DNA of 36,732 bases from CAYMDD01 sp964409675 (GTDB lineage Bacteria; Pseudomonadota; Alphaproteobacteria; Rickettsiales; SXRF01): the NCBI GenBank assembly GCA_964409675.1, contig CAYPEF010000009.1, forward strand, positions 1 through 36,732. Reading direction: 5' to 3'. Each line of letters opens with the position of its first letter. Within the stretch, counting starts at the first letter, position 1. The translations under genes and the position numbers were made by a program. Below are positions 24,440-31,458 of this stretch, piece by piece. The notes beneath the pieces are model-generated. The model was not told the origin of the DNA and searched no databases. It saw only the letters and a list, made by a program, of their open reading frames with translations.

Positions 24440-25048
24440 CTAAAACTTCCTTACATGGTTGGTGCTGACCGGGCGGATGGCAATCAGCATCACGCCGCAG
24501 ATCATGCTTTCCTGCTCCGGATCAAGAATGATCGGCTCGTATTTCGGGTTGTCGGCTTTCAGCCAGATGCGGTTAGGTTCCTTCATCAGGCGCTTTAACG
24601 TCAAATCCCCGTCGATCCATGCCAGCACCACGTCGCCGTGCTTGGGCTCGATGGCAGTGTCGATCATCGCCAGATCGCCGGCGGCGACGGTGGGCTGCAT
24701 GCTGTTACCCTGCACCGGATGGAAATAGGTAGCGGCAGGATGCCGGATCAGTTCATTCATATTGAAAGTTTCCTGCACCTCATCAGAGGCCGGCTGCGGC
24801 GCTCCCATCGGCACGCGCATGGCGAACATCGGCAGGCTGAAGCCTTTATGCTCAATGTATTTCATCACATCCGCATACATGCTAAGCGGGATACGCACCG
24901 GCTTGGTCTCCTCGCCATACCTGCCGCTTCCCTGCGGCCTCCCGCTCCCTGCCCGCGCGCCGCCGCGCGGCTTGAGCGTCGTCACCACCGCGGATTTCCG
25001 CCGCGCGCGCACCGGGCTTTTCCTGCCTGCCGCTTTGCCTTTATTCAT
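24440..25048 (-). CDS. UmuD-like S24 autopeptidase with basic N-terminal domain
   Basis: The C-terminal 120 residues align in mind with UmuD: NMNELIRHPAATYFHPVQGNSM holds the catalytic serine (GNSM), and DLTLKRLMKE holds the general-base lysine. In SOS mutagenesis, UmuD cleaves itself on RecA filaments to become a polymerase V subunit. The expected cleavage site, Cys-Gly in Escherichia coli, reads VPM-GAPQP here. The N-terminal 75 residues are unlike UmuD: a Lys/Arg-rich stretch, GGARAGSGRPQGSGR and a possible ribbon-helix-helix (TKPVRIPLSMYADVMKYI). The start at 25048 has AGGTGAGGT before it. No umuC is adjacent. It could also be a LexA-like repressor. Confidence 0.82.
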   Translation of the reverse strand: MNKGKAAGRKSPVRARRKSAVVTTLKPRGGARAGSGRPQGSGRYGEETKPVRIPLSMYADVMKYIEHKGFSLPMFAMRVPMGAPQPASDEVQETFNMNELIRHPAATYFHPVQGNSMQPTVAAGDLAMIDTAIEPKHGDVVLAWIDGDLTLKRLMKEPNRIWLKADNPKYEPIILDPEQESMICGVMLIAIRPVSTNHVRKF

Positions 25049-25072
25049 ATGCACCTCACCTGCTTGATTATC

Positions 25073-25087
25073 GAACATCAATCAAAC
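25073..25087 (-). promoter_or_regulatory. Candidate alphaproteobacterial LexA (SOS) box
   Basis: On the minus strand GTTT-N7-GTTC matches the alphaproteobacterial LexA box GTTC-N7-GTTC at 7 of 8 fixed positions. It lies 25 bases upstream of the umuD-like start. It overlaps an alternative in-frame ATG at 25081, which supports the downstream start. Confidence 0.5.
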
Positions 25088-25229
25088 ATGATATGGACAT
25101 CACTTGGCAAGTGGAAAATGAGGACGCTGTAATATTACCCGCAGAATCAGGATAATATAACTTCTATATGTGTGCGATTTTCAAAGTATGTACTCGCCTG
25201 GTAGGTTAGCTAATAAAGTGGGGAATGGT

Positions 25230-25261
25230 CGGACAGAGTAAACACATTTAGAACCTGTCCG
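25230..25261. repeat. Small inverted repeat in the gap after the VOC pseudogene
   Basis: CGGACAG (25230-25236) and CTGTCCG (25255-25261) form 7-base arms around an 18-base loop. No T-tract follows on either strand, so a terminator is not supported. The remaining space from 25088 to 25297 shows no gene. Confidence 0.35.
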
Positions 25262-25297
25262 GAAATGAGATTATTGATTTTACGGTTACTTATCCCG

Positions 25298-25642
25298 TCA
25301 ATCATGAAACCGGCTAAGTTCAAATTCATTTCCAAACGGGTCGCGCATCACAGCCGATAGTAACTTGGGGTTGTTTCTGCCATCTTCGATCATAATGGCA
25401 CCCAATTCGATGGCGCGTTTAACATATGCATCTAATTGCGCATCTTCAAATTCAAACACGGGAACACAATTTGCGCCTTAAGTATCTTCATCTAGTTTTA
25501 CAAAACCAAGCCGAATATTGCCACACCATATTTCTTTCCAATCCTCAAAGCCCTTATGGGGATCGACCTGAAGTAATTTACTCCAGAAATTGCAAAGAGC
25601 GGCAATGTCGTTTGATTTGAAGTAAATGGTACGGATTTTCAT
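25298..25642 (-). pseudogene. VOC (glyoxalase/bleomycin resistance) family gene interrupted by one stop codon
   Basis: The protein reads MKIRTIYFKSNDIAALCNFW and onward to FVKLDEDT, then TAA at 25480-25478. The same frame continues GANCVPVFEFEDAQLDAYVK, then VMRDPFGNEFELSRFHD and a terminal TGA at 25300-25298. Together the 114 codons make one complete VOC domain, including the C-terminal DPFGNEFEL strand. The break is thus a single in-frame nonsense codon (CAA or GAA to TAA is the simplest change), with no frameshift. VOC proteins are small metal-dependent enzymes or antibiotic-binding proteins. AT-rich composition and the neighbouring GIY-YIG cassette suggest a horizontally acquired gene now decaying. 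Confidence 0.8.
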
Positions 25643-25643
25643 A

Positions 25644-25883
25644 TTAAAAATGCTTCTTTGCAAAGGCTCTTCCAGAACCAGATTTTAAATATCTCTCGAA
25701 GGCATGTGCTTTTTGGTGATTCTCAAAAGCAAAGTAGTTTTTGAGTTTCCAAGGTTTATATTTAGCTGTGTGAAACACCTCGCCAGCATTATGCTGTTTC
25801 AGCCTGAATTTCAAATCTTCGGTGATTCCGACGTAGAAACGTCCAGGTTCAAGCAGGCTTTCAAGTATGTAAACATATAGCAT
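25644..25883 (-). CDS. GIY-YIG domain nuclease
   Basis: This 79-residue single-domain protein starts MLYVYILESLLEPGRFYVGI. The GIY-YIG motif appears as YVYILES...FYVGIT, followed by LKFRLKQHNAG and the conserved FERYLKSGSG with the catalytic glutamate. Such short GIY-YIG proteins (UPF0213/YhbQ-like) are often repeated in genomes and travel with flanking repeats. The ATG at 25883 fits the family start; the frame runs on upstream through a GC-rich repeat (25894-26000) that is not protein-like. It ends 1 base before the VOC start, and its composition is AT-rich. Confidence 0.85.
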   Translation of the reverse strand: MLYVYILESLLEPGRFYVGITEDLKFRLKQHNAGEVFHTAKYKPWKLKNYFAFENHQKAHAFERYLKSGSGRAFAKKHF

Positions 25884-25893
25884 ATGTTGCTTC

Positions 25894-26000
25894 AGTCCGC
25901 CTTCGCCCAAGTGGGCTACGGCGCGACAGCCTCCGCTTATCTGCTCCCTTCGTCTCAACTCGCCTATGGCTCGCCGAGCCGAAGCTCGCAGAGCGTAGGC
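25894..26000. repeat. GC-rich dyad-containing repeat between GIY-YIG gene and tRNA-Pro
   Basis: The stretch contains nested inverted repeats: GCCTATG (25962-25968) with CGTAGGC (25994-26000), GGCTCG-C-CGAGCC (25968-25980), and GCCCA/TGGGC near 25905-25917. Sequences of this look (TCGCCGAGCCGAAGCTCGC, CTTCGCCCAAGTGGGC) commonly sit next to short GIY-YIG genes. It abuts the encoded CCA end of tRNA-Pro directly. Confidence 0.6.
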
Positions 26001-26077
26001 TGGTCGGAGTGAAAGGATTTGAACCTTCGGCCCCTGCGTCCCGAACGCAGTGCTCTACCGGGCTGAGCTACACTCCG
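26001..26077 (-). tRNA. tRNA-Pro (anticodon CGG)
   Basis: On the minus strand this is a 77-base cloverleaf. The acceptor CGGAGTG pairs with CACTCCG. The D-arm is TAGCTCAGCCCGGTAGAGC, and the anticodon stem CTGCG/CGCAG encloses loop TTCGGGA (anticodon CGG). The T-arm contains GGTTCAAATCC, and CCA is encoded at 26003-26001. The C1:G72 first pair fits proline tRNAs. Its 3' end borders the GIY-YIG/VOC accessory patch. Confidence 0.97.
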
Positions 26078-26095
26078 ACAATAAGGCAGGCCATG

Positions 26096-26124
26096 TGTAT
26101 AATCTCCCGGGAAGCCCTGCGCAA
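26096..26124 (-). promoter_or_regulatory. Candidate tRNA-Pro promoter
   Basis: On the minus strand TTGCGC (26124-26119), a 17-base spacer and TATACA (26101-26096) lie 19 bases before the tRNA 5' end. Each box matches 4 of 6 consensus positions. Confidence 0.4.
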
Positions 26125-26149
26125 CCGGAATTGCGGATTTCTTTGCTCT

Positions 26150-26899
26150 TCAGCGCAAAAAATCAGCCCCCTGAGAAGGTTTCTGTTGCAGATATTGCAT
26201 ACAATGGTCAACAATTTCCGCTGTTTTCCCTTCCTTTTCCTCGTGAATAAGAGCGCTGTGCTGAAGCGCATCATGCACGATTCCTACCAATACCTGCTCT
26301 ATCTGCTCACGTGCTGATTCGCTGCGAATGGGCAATGTATAAAGGCCCATCATGATTTTCGCCTTCGCCAACGCCGCGTTTAGCGCGTCAGCAGGTACGC
26401 GCACGTCCTCATCTGCAAAGGCTTTTTTCAACACATCGATCACGCCCTTGTTATCACCCCTTGACTGCTTAAATTGCCTGGCTGCTCCCATTTTGGGGCG
26501 AGAAGGCGGAGTATGTATTTCACGAGCGCGCTGCATAATGACGTCCGCAAAGGAATGAAACCGCCCCTCTTCCCTCAATTTATTAAAATCCTGATTGAGA
26601 TGCCCGGCAAGCGTTCGTACCACGTGCGTGGCCTTATCATATGACGCATCATCACGCAGATGAAAAATCGCCTTACCGGGCGGGTAATCTGCTCCGGAAG
26701 ATAAACCGCTTTGTTGCCGAAGCGCAGAAAAAATCAACTTATAAAGAGGATCAAGGTAGGAAAGATTTTCAGGCTTATATCGCTCATCCGATATAGGCTC
26801 TATCAGCAAGGCAGGCCTGCTTTGCCAATCCTTCTGCAAGGAGCAGCGGTAAGGATACTCGAAAATATGGATGATTTCGTTTTTTTCTTCCGGCGGCAT
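26150..26899 (-). CDS. Conserved-looking soluble protein, unknown function
   Basis: I do not recognise this 249-residue protein. It is hydrophilic without signal peptide or membrane helix. The N-terminal third has aromatic/Pro-rich sheet-like sequence (IIHIFEYPYRCSLQ, SRPALLIEPISDERY). The rest is mainly helical, with a Lys/Arg-rich linker (RPKMGAARQFKQSRGDNKG, about residues 133-151) and a His-containing C-terminal helix (DHCMQYLQQKPSQG). The start was set at the ATG at 26899, where AAAGGG sits at good spacing; a TTG six codons upstream is also open. The gene lies downstream of ispB in the same direction (about 27 bases apart) and before tRNA-Pro. Confidence 0.65.
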   Translation of the reverse strand: MPPEEKNEIIHIFEYPYRCSLQKDWQSRPALLIEPISDERYKPENLSYLDPLYKLIFSALRQQSGLSSGADYPPGKAIFHLRDDASYDKATHVVRTLAGHLNQDFNKLREEGRFHSFADVIMQRAREIHTPPSRPKMGAARQFKQSRGDNKGVIDVLKKAFADEDVRVPADALNAALAKAKIMMGLYTLPIRSESAREQIEQVLVGIVHDALQHSALIHEEKEGKTAEIVDHCMQYLQQKPSQGADFLR

Positions 26900-26926
26900 T
26901 TTCACCCTTTCACACAAGAGTAAATT

Positions 26927-27946
26927 TTAATACATCCGTTCCACGCAAAAGTCGATAATTTCCGCCATTGCTGATTTTTCTTCTGATTCTGCAAATGGTT
27001 GCAGCGCCAAGCGCGCCTGGGAGCAATATTCCCGGGCCAGGGTGAAGGTCTGCTCCAGCGCGCGGTGCTTCTGCATCAGCATAATGGCACGCTGCAAGTC
27101 CCCTTCCCGCTGCTCATGCTCGGCGATCACGCGTTGCCAGAAGGTTTTTTCCTGCGCGTCCGCTTCGGCGTAGGCGAAGATAACCGGCAGCGTCAGCTTG
27201 CCTTCGCGGAAATCGTCGCCGACGGTTTTGCCGAGCGTTTTAGCGTCGGCGGCGTAATCCAGCGCGTCATCCACCAGCTGGAACGCCACACCAACCGCCT
27301 GTCCGTAGGCGCGCAGCGGCTGTTCGTAATGCGGCTTGTCCGACACCACCGCGCCCAGCTCGCAGGCGGCGGCAAAAAGCGCCGCCGTCTTGGCGGAGAT
27401 CACTTCCAGGTGCTGCTCCACGCCGGTAGCCAGCTCGCCTTCCGTCATCAGCTGCAGCACCTCGCCTTTCGAGATAATGGCGGCGGCAGCGGAGAGGATA
27501 TCCAGCACGCGCAGGGATTGATCGGCCACCATCAGGCGGAACGCCTGGCTGAGCAGGAAATCCCCCACCAGTACGCTTGCCTTGTTGCCCCATACTTCAT
27601 TGGCGGTGGCAAGGCCGCGGCGCAGCTTGCTTTCATCCACCACGTCGTCATGCAGGAGCGTGGCGGTATGGATGAATTCCACCGCAGCCGCGAGACCGAT
27701 ATGGCGCTCGCCGCGATAGCCGCACAGGCGCGAGGAAAGCAGCGTCAGCAGCGGGCGCAGGCGTTTGCCGCCAGAGGCGATGATATGGCTAGCGACATCC
27801 CGAATTAGCGGGATTTCGGCGGATACCCGGTTCAGGATTAGCGCGTCCACGGCTTTCAGGTCGGCATCCATCAGCGCCAGCGCGTGCGCAATGCCGCCGG
27901 GGTTCCGGACAGGCGCGGAAGCAGCAATGGAAGAAGGTAGGGTCAT
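26927..27946 (-). CDS. ispB: Long-chain polyprenyl diphosphate synthase (ubiquinone side chain)
   Basis: This trans-prenyltransferase adds isopentenyl units to an allylic diphosphate to make the octa- to decaprenyl tail of ubiquinone. The 339-residue protein has GGKRLRPLL, the first Asp-rich motif HDDVVDES (DDxxD), the KTAALFAAACELGA segment and the second Asp-rich motif QLVDDALDY. The small alanine residues before the first DDxxD (EFIHTATLLHDD) fit a long-chain product, but length cannot be read from sequence with certainty. The N-terminus has about 15 extra residues. It is followed by the unknown gene at 26150 and preceded by yggT on the same strand. Confidence 0.93.
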   Translation of the reverse strand: MTLPSSIAASAPVRNPGGIAHALALMDADLKAVDALILNRVSAEIPLIRDVASHIIASGGKRLRPLLTLLSSRLCGYRGERHIGLAAAVEFIHTATLLHDDVVDESKLRRGLATANEVWGNKASVLVGDFLLSQAFRLMVADQSLRVLDILSAAAAIISKGEVLQLMTEGELATGVEQHLEVISAKTAALFAAACELGAVVSDKPHYEQPLRAYGQAVGVAFQLVDDALDYAADAKTLGKTVGDDFREGKLTLPVIFAYAEADAQEKTFWQRVIAEHEQREGDLQRAIMLMQKHRALEQTFTLAREYCSQARLALQPFAESEEKSAMAEIIDFCVERMY

Positions 27947-27959
27947 GCCGCGTATCCGC

Positions 27960-28235
27960 TTAGAAATAATACCAGATGGCGCGCTTGAGGAAATCGAGCA
28001 GCAAAATCAGGATCACCGGCGAAATATCGATGCCGCCCAAATCCGGCAGCACGCGGCGGATGGGCCGCAGCGCCGGCTCCACCAGGCGCGACAGCGCGTA
28101 TTCGATCTTGCGCACCAGCGGCTGGTAGGCGTTGACGATTTTAAAGTAAATCAATATCCCCAGCACCACCCAGGCGAACAGGATCATGCTGTAAATCTGG
28201 ATGATTTCGGAGACAAGATAGATAAACGGGTTCAT
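27960..28235 (-). CDS. YggT family membrane protein
   Basis: This 91-residue inner-membrane protein has two hydrophobic hairpins (about residues 7-30 and 68-86). It carries the family motif RKIEYALSRLVEPALRPIRRVLPDLGGIDISP, of which EPALRPIRR is the usual core. YggT proteins are linked to osmotic shock tolerance and cell-division or membrane-complex organisation; the exact role is unknown. I took the ATG at 28235 (MNPFIYLVSEIIQI), which matches the family length. It lies 13 bases before ispB. Confidence 0.88.
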   Translation of the reverse strand: MNPFIYLVSEIIQIYSMILFAWVVLGILIYFKIVNAYQPLVRKIEYALSRLVEPALRPIRRVLPDLGGIDISPVILILLLDFLKRAIWYYF

Positions 28236-28310
28236 ACGGGCATGCCAATCAATTCCAGCGTTCTTTCTGGCATGAAGTCGCCGTTCGCACAACCGTTATG
28301 ACCGCCTGTA

Positions 28311-28332
28311 TATGTTGCTTTCCTGCAACATA
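28311..28332. repeat. Inverted repeat TATGTTGC/GCAACATA
   Basis: Perfect 8-base arms surround a 6-base loop, downstream of the GNAT-like gene and upstream of yggT. No T-run follows on the minus strand, so it is at best a weak terminator or an operator for yggT. Confidence 0.4.
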
Positions 28333-28356
28333 GGGCAAAAAAACCGTTTGCTCCCC

Positions 28357-29091
28357 TTATGCGTCCGTCAATACCGCTTCACCCGCCCCGCTTAAGGAAA
28401 GCATCTTGCGGATCGGCGCCAGGTCCAGTTGCGTCAGGTACATGCGGATGCCTTCATATTCTTCCCGGTCCGGCAGCGGAACATCCATGCGCACCTTGCA
28501 GGCAATATTGCGCTTGGCAAAAATCTGGCGGTTATTGCGCGTTTGCAGCATGGGGGCGATCCAGAACAGGTAATCCACCCCGCGCATGGCGCAATGCTCG
28601 CTGATCAGGCGGCAGATTTCGGAAGAAATTTCCCGAGCGCGGAAATCCGGCCCCACCGCCACACGCGAGCATTCGGCATAGGTTTTATTCTTTAAGTCCA
28701 GTTCCTTGCCAAGTATATCCATTAACCGGAAATCAGCGCCTTCCATCGGCAGCGCCACGGGAAGTTCAGGCGTGGAATAAGTCACCCGCGCGCCGGCCAC
28801 GCACTGCTTGCCAACGCGGGCGACCAGCGTATCGCCGATCAGATCGTAACGGTCGGCGACTCCGGAGAAATGATGCAGCCCCCACACGCTGATGAACATT
28901 TCCTCGCGCAGGCGGAAATACTGGTGTAGAAGCCCCTCGTCGCGCGTGAATTCATATTCAACAACGTTGGATTTGGGCTCCGATGCATAGCGGCGGCGAA
29001 GGCGCGCATCGTCCTTGTCGCGCAATACCGGATGATCGCGCGCGTAATCGGCAGCAAACAATAATTCATTTGGTAATACAACATCCTGCAT
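28357..29091 (-). CDS. GNAT-fold N-acyl amino acid synthase / autoinducer synthase-like protein
   Basis: In this 244-residue protein, residues 45-200 resemble the LuxI/FeeM branch of the GNAT fold. LREEMFISVWGL is followed by a YDLIGDTLVARV strand, VAGARVTYST, AECSRVAVGPDFR and ISSEICRLISEHCAMRG. This fits the FeeM-like core that joins an acyl chain from acyl-ACP to an amino acid, or an acyl-homoserine-lactone-like synthase; the substrate cannot be told. There is no luxR neighbour. The start was placed at the ATG at 29091, with AAGGGG five bases upstream. It is divergent from the TonB receptor operon across 342 AT-rich bases. Confidence 0.65.
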   Translation of the reverse strand: MQDVVLPNELLFAADYARDHPVLRDKDDARLRRRYASEPKSNVVEYEFTRDEGLLHQYFRLREEMFISVWGLHHFSGVADRYDLIGDTLVARVGKQCVAGARVTYSTPELPVALPMEGADFRLMDILGKELDLKNKTYAECSRVAVGPDFRAREISSEICRLISEHCAMRGVDYLFWIAPMLQTRNNRQIFAKRNIACKVRMDVPLPDREEYEGIRMYLTQLDLAPIRKMLSLSGAGEAVLTDA

Positions 29092-29433
29092 AGCCACCCC
29101 CTTTGATCACTCCTATATTGCGTACGCAAAAAAGCGAACATCCCGCCGACATAAGTTAAAAAATAATTAAATATTTTTTTATTATTAATTGTTTTTTAAT
29201 CATTGACCAGCCATTTGCAACTCTTTTCTGAGTGATTAACTATATTTAGCATGTTAATCATCAAAAAAAGGCAACCGCTGGTTGAAACTTCAGGTTGTAT
29301 GGGAAAAATATTCCTATGTCCAAGCATAATAGCAGCCTCGTAAAAACGCCGCAATATTTATTACGGCAGCTAACCCTTTTTTAATGCGCAGCGTTTATAA
29401 CTCGCTCAAAGTCTTGTAAAAAGCGAGAATGCT
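29092..29433. promoter_or_regulatory. AT-rich divergent control region with dyads
   Basis: No gene is visible. The region is among the most AT-rich of the window (runs of A/T at 29155-29205). The 8-base inverted repeat TGATTAAC (29233-29240) and GTTAATCA (29253-29260), spaced by 12 bases, is a good operator candidate. A second imperfect palindrome, GCCGCAATAT-TTATTACGGC (16 of 20), lies near 29349-29368. Promoters for the GNAT-like gene (minus) and the TonB receptor operon (plus) must lie here. Confidence 0.5.
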
Positions 29434-31449
29434 ATGACGCATATCGGTTATCTGAAACGTTCTACGCTGCTGACGCCGCTGCTGTTTGCTTTTCTATCGC
29501 CCGCTCAGGCAAACGACGGAAGCGCGGCGAACGATATCAACCCTAACGAGCTGCTCTCGCTGTCGCTGGAACAGCTGACGAACGTGGAGGTGACTTCGGT
29601 TTCCAAGAAATCCGAGAAAGCCATTGAAGCCGCCGCCGCTATCTTCGTCATCTCGCAGGAAGATATACGCCGCTCCGGCGCCACCTCGGTTCCGGAACTG
29701 CTGCGCATGGCGCCGGGCGTCAATGTCGCGCAGGGCAGCTCGCATGATTGGGCGGTATCGGTGCGCGGCTTCAACAGCCAGTTCGCAAATAAACTCCTGG
29801 TACTGATCGACGGGCGCACCATCTACACCCCGCTTTTCTCCGGCGTCTGGTGGGACGTGCAGGACGTGATGCTGGGCGATATCGAACGCATCGAAGTCAT
29901 CCGCGGCCCCGGCGCAACGCTGTGGGGCGCGAACGCGGTGAACGGCGTGATCAATATCATCACCAAAAAAGCCTCCGACACGCAAGGCACCTACCTGCAG
30001 GCGCTGGCCGGCAATCAGGAGCGATTGATTACTTCAGCGCGTTACGGCGGCAAGACGGAAAACGCCTATTACCGCTCCTACGCCAAATACAGCAATCATG
30101 ATGAAACGCGCACACTCAGCAATCTGGGCGCGGGCGATGAATGGCACAACACCCAAGCCGGCTTCCGCGCCGATATCACGCCAACGCAGGACGACAGCAT
30201 CACCGTGCAGGGCGATGCGTACAGCCTTCGCGAAAATACCAGCTTCACCTTTCCCACGCTCACCCCCTTCCCCTCTACCCGCATCCATGACCACGCCATG
30301 GCCAGCGGCGGCAACGTGCTGATGCGCTGGAACCGCACGTTCAGCAAGGACTCCGCCACCACGCTGCAGATGTATGTCGATAACACGCACCGCAGCCGCG
30401 CCTATTACCGCGATGAAATCAACACGCTCGACCTGGACTTCCAGCACACCTGGAAACCGGCGGAACGGCATGAAGTGGTCTGGGGAGCGGGATACCGGCT
30501 GACAGCGAATGACCTCACCGCCACGCCCTACTATTTCCTCACGCCCGAGAGCCGCAACGACAATCTCTTCAATGCCTTCGTGCAGGATAAATACGCCCTT
30601 ATCCAGGACTCGGTGTTCCTGACGCTCGGTTCCAAATTCGAGCATAACGATTACACCGGTTTCGAATACCAGCCGAGCGCGCGCCTGAGCTGGCTGGTGG
30701 ACGACCGGCAGACACTCTGGACCTCGGTTGCGCGCGCCGTGCGCACTCCCAACCGCTCGATGGACGACGCCACCTTCGTGGTGGGCACCACCACCACCGG
30801 CTTAGGCCCGACGCTGGTGCTGAATCAGGGCGATCGCGCCGCCAAGTCCGAGCGCCTGATTGCCTATGAAGCCGGCTACCGCATTCAGCCGACCAATAAA
30901 ACCAATTTCGACCTGGCGGTATTCTATAACGACTATGACAATCTGATCACCAACCGCACCGGCACGCTGGCGCTGCGCACCATCAACGGCGAATCAGTCC
31001 CCACCATTCCGCTTTATCCCACCAACGGCGGCAAGGGCACGTCCTGGGGCGGCGAGCTGTCGGCCAGCTGGAAAGTCACCGACCAGTGGGAACTGGCCAC
31101 TGCTTACAGCCTGCTGAAAACAAACCTGAGCGGCGGCAACGCCACCTTCGTCACCGGCGCCGGCAAATCGCCGCAACAGCAATATAATCTCCGCTCCACC
31201 TGGCTGATGGCACGCAACTGGGAACTGGATAACGCGCTCTATTACACCGATCAGCTCCCCGGCCTGCGCATCGGCGATTATCTGCGCTTCGACTCACGCA
31301 TCGCCTGGAAACCGGTTGACGGCATGGAACTCAGTCTGGTAGGCCAGAACCTGCTGGATAACCAGCACCCGGAATTCTCTGGATTCGTCTACCAGAGCGC
31401 CACGCAAGTGGGCCGCAGTGTGTACGGCAACGTTACTTTACGCTTTTAG
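29434..31449 (+). CDS. TonB-dependent outer membrane receptor
   Basis: This 671-residue outer membrane beta-barrel for TonB-driven uptake has a signal peptide (residues 1-26, ending PAQA|N). An N-terminal segment follows, with NVEVTSVSKKSEKAIEAAAA as the likely TonB-box region. The plug domain (about residues 55-175: VRGFNSQFANKLLVLIDGR, IERIEVIRGPGATLWGANAV) is followed by a barrel ending in a C-terminal phenylalanine (YGNVTLRF). The LSLEQLTNVEVTSVSKK opening places it in the group often found beside YfiR-like genes. The ligand is unknown; vitamin, siderophore or a signal are all possible. It is the first gene of an operon with yfiR and a kinase. Confidence 0.93.
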   Translation: MTHIGYLKRSTLLTPLLFAFLSPAQANDGSAANDINPNELLSLSLEQLTNVEVTSVSKKSEKAIEAAAAIFVISQEDIRRSGATSVPELLRMAPGVNVAQGSSHDWAVSVRGFNSQFANKLLVLIDGRTIYTPLFSGVWWDVQDVMLGDIERIEVIRGPGATLWGANAVNGVINIITKKASDTQGTYLQALAGNQERLITSARYGGKTENAYYRSYAKYSNHDETRTLSNLGAGDEWHNTQAGFRADITPTQDDSITVQGDAYSLRENTSFTFPTLTPFPSTRIHDHAMASGGNVLMRWNRTFSKDSATTLQMYVDNTHRSRAYYRDEINTLDLDFQHTWKPAERHEVVWGAGYRLTANDLTATPYYFLTPESRNDNLFNAFVQDKYALIQDSVFLTLGSKFEHNDYTGFEYQPSARLSWLVDDRQTLWTSVARAVRTPNRSMDDATFVVGTTTTGLGPTLVLNQGDRAAKSERLIAYEAGYRIQPTNKTNFDLAVFYNDYDNLITNRTGTLALRTINGESVPTIPLYPTNGGKGTSWGGELSASWKVTDQWELATAYSLLKTNLSGGNATFVTGAGKSPQQQYNLRSTWLMARNWELDNALYYTDQLPGLRIGDYLRFDSRIAWKPVDGMELSLVGQNLLDNQHPEFSGFVYQSATQVGRSVYGNVTLRF

Positions 31450-31458
31450 GAGCCCTCC

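Noticed and set aside
25227..25234. TGGTCGGA as an attachment site matching the tRNA-Pro end
   Set aside because: Only 8 bases match, no integrase gene lies between, and chance matches of this length are possible. It is kept only as a hint within the cassette finding.
25478..25480. Readthrough or recoding at the TAA in the VOC gene
   Set aside because: TAA is not a selenocysteine or pyrrolysine codon, other genes here end normally at TAA, and no recoding signal was seen. A plain nonsense mutation is simpler.
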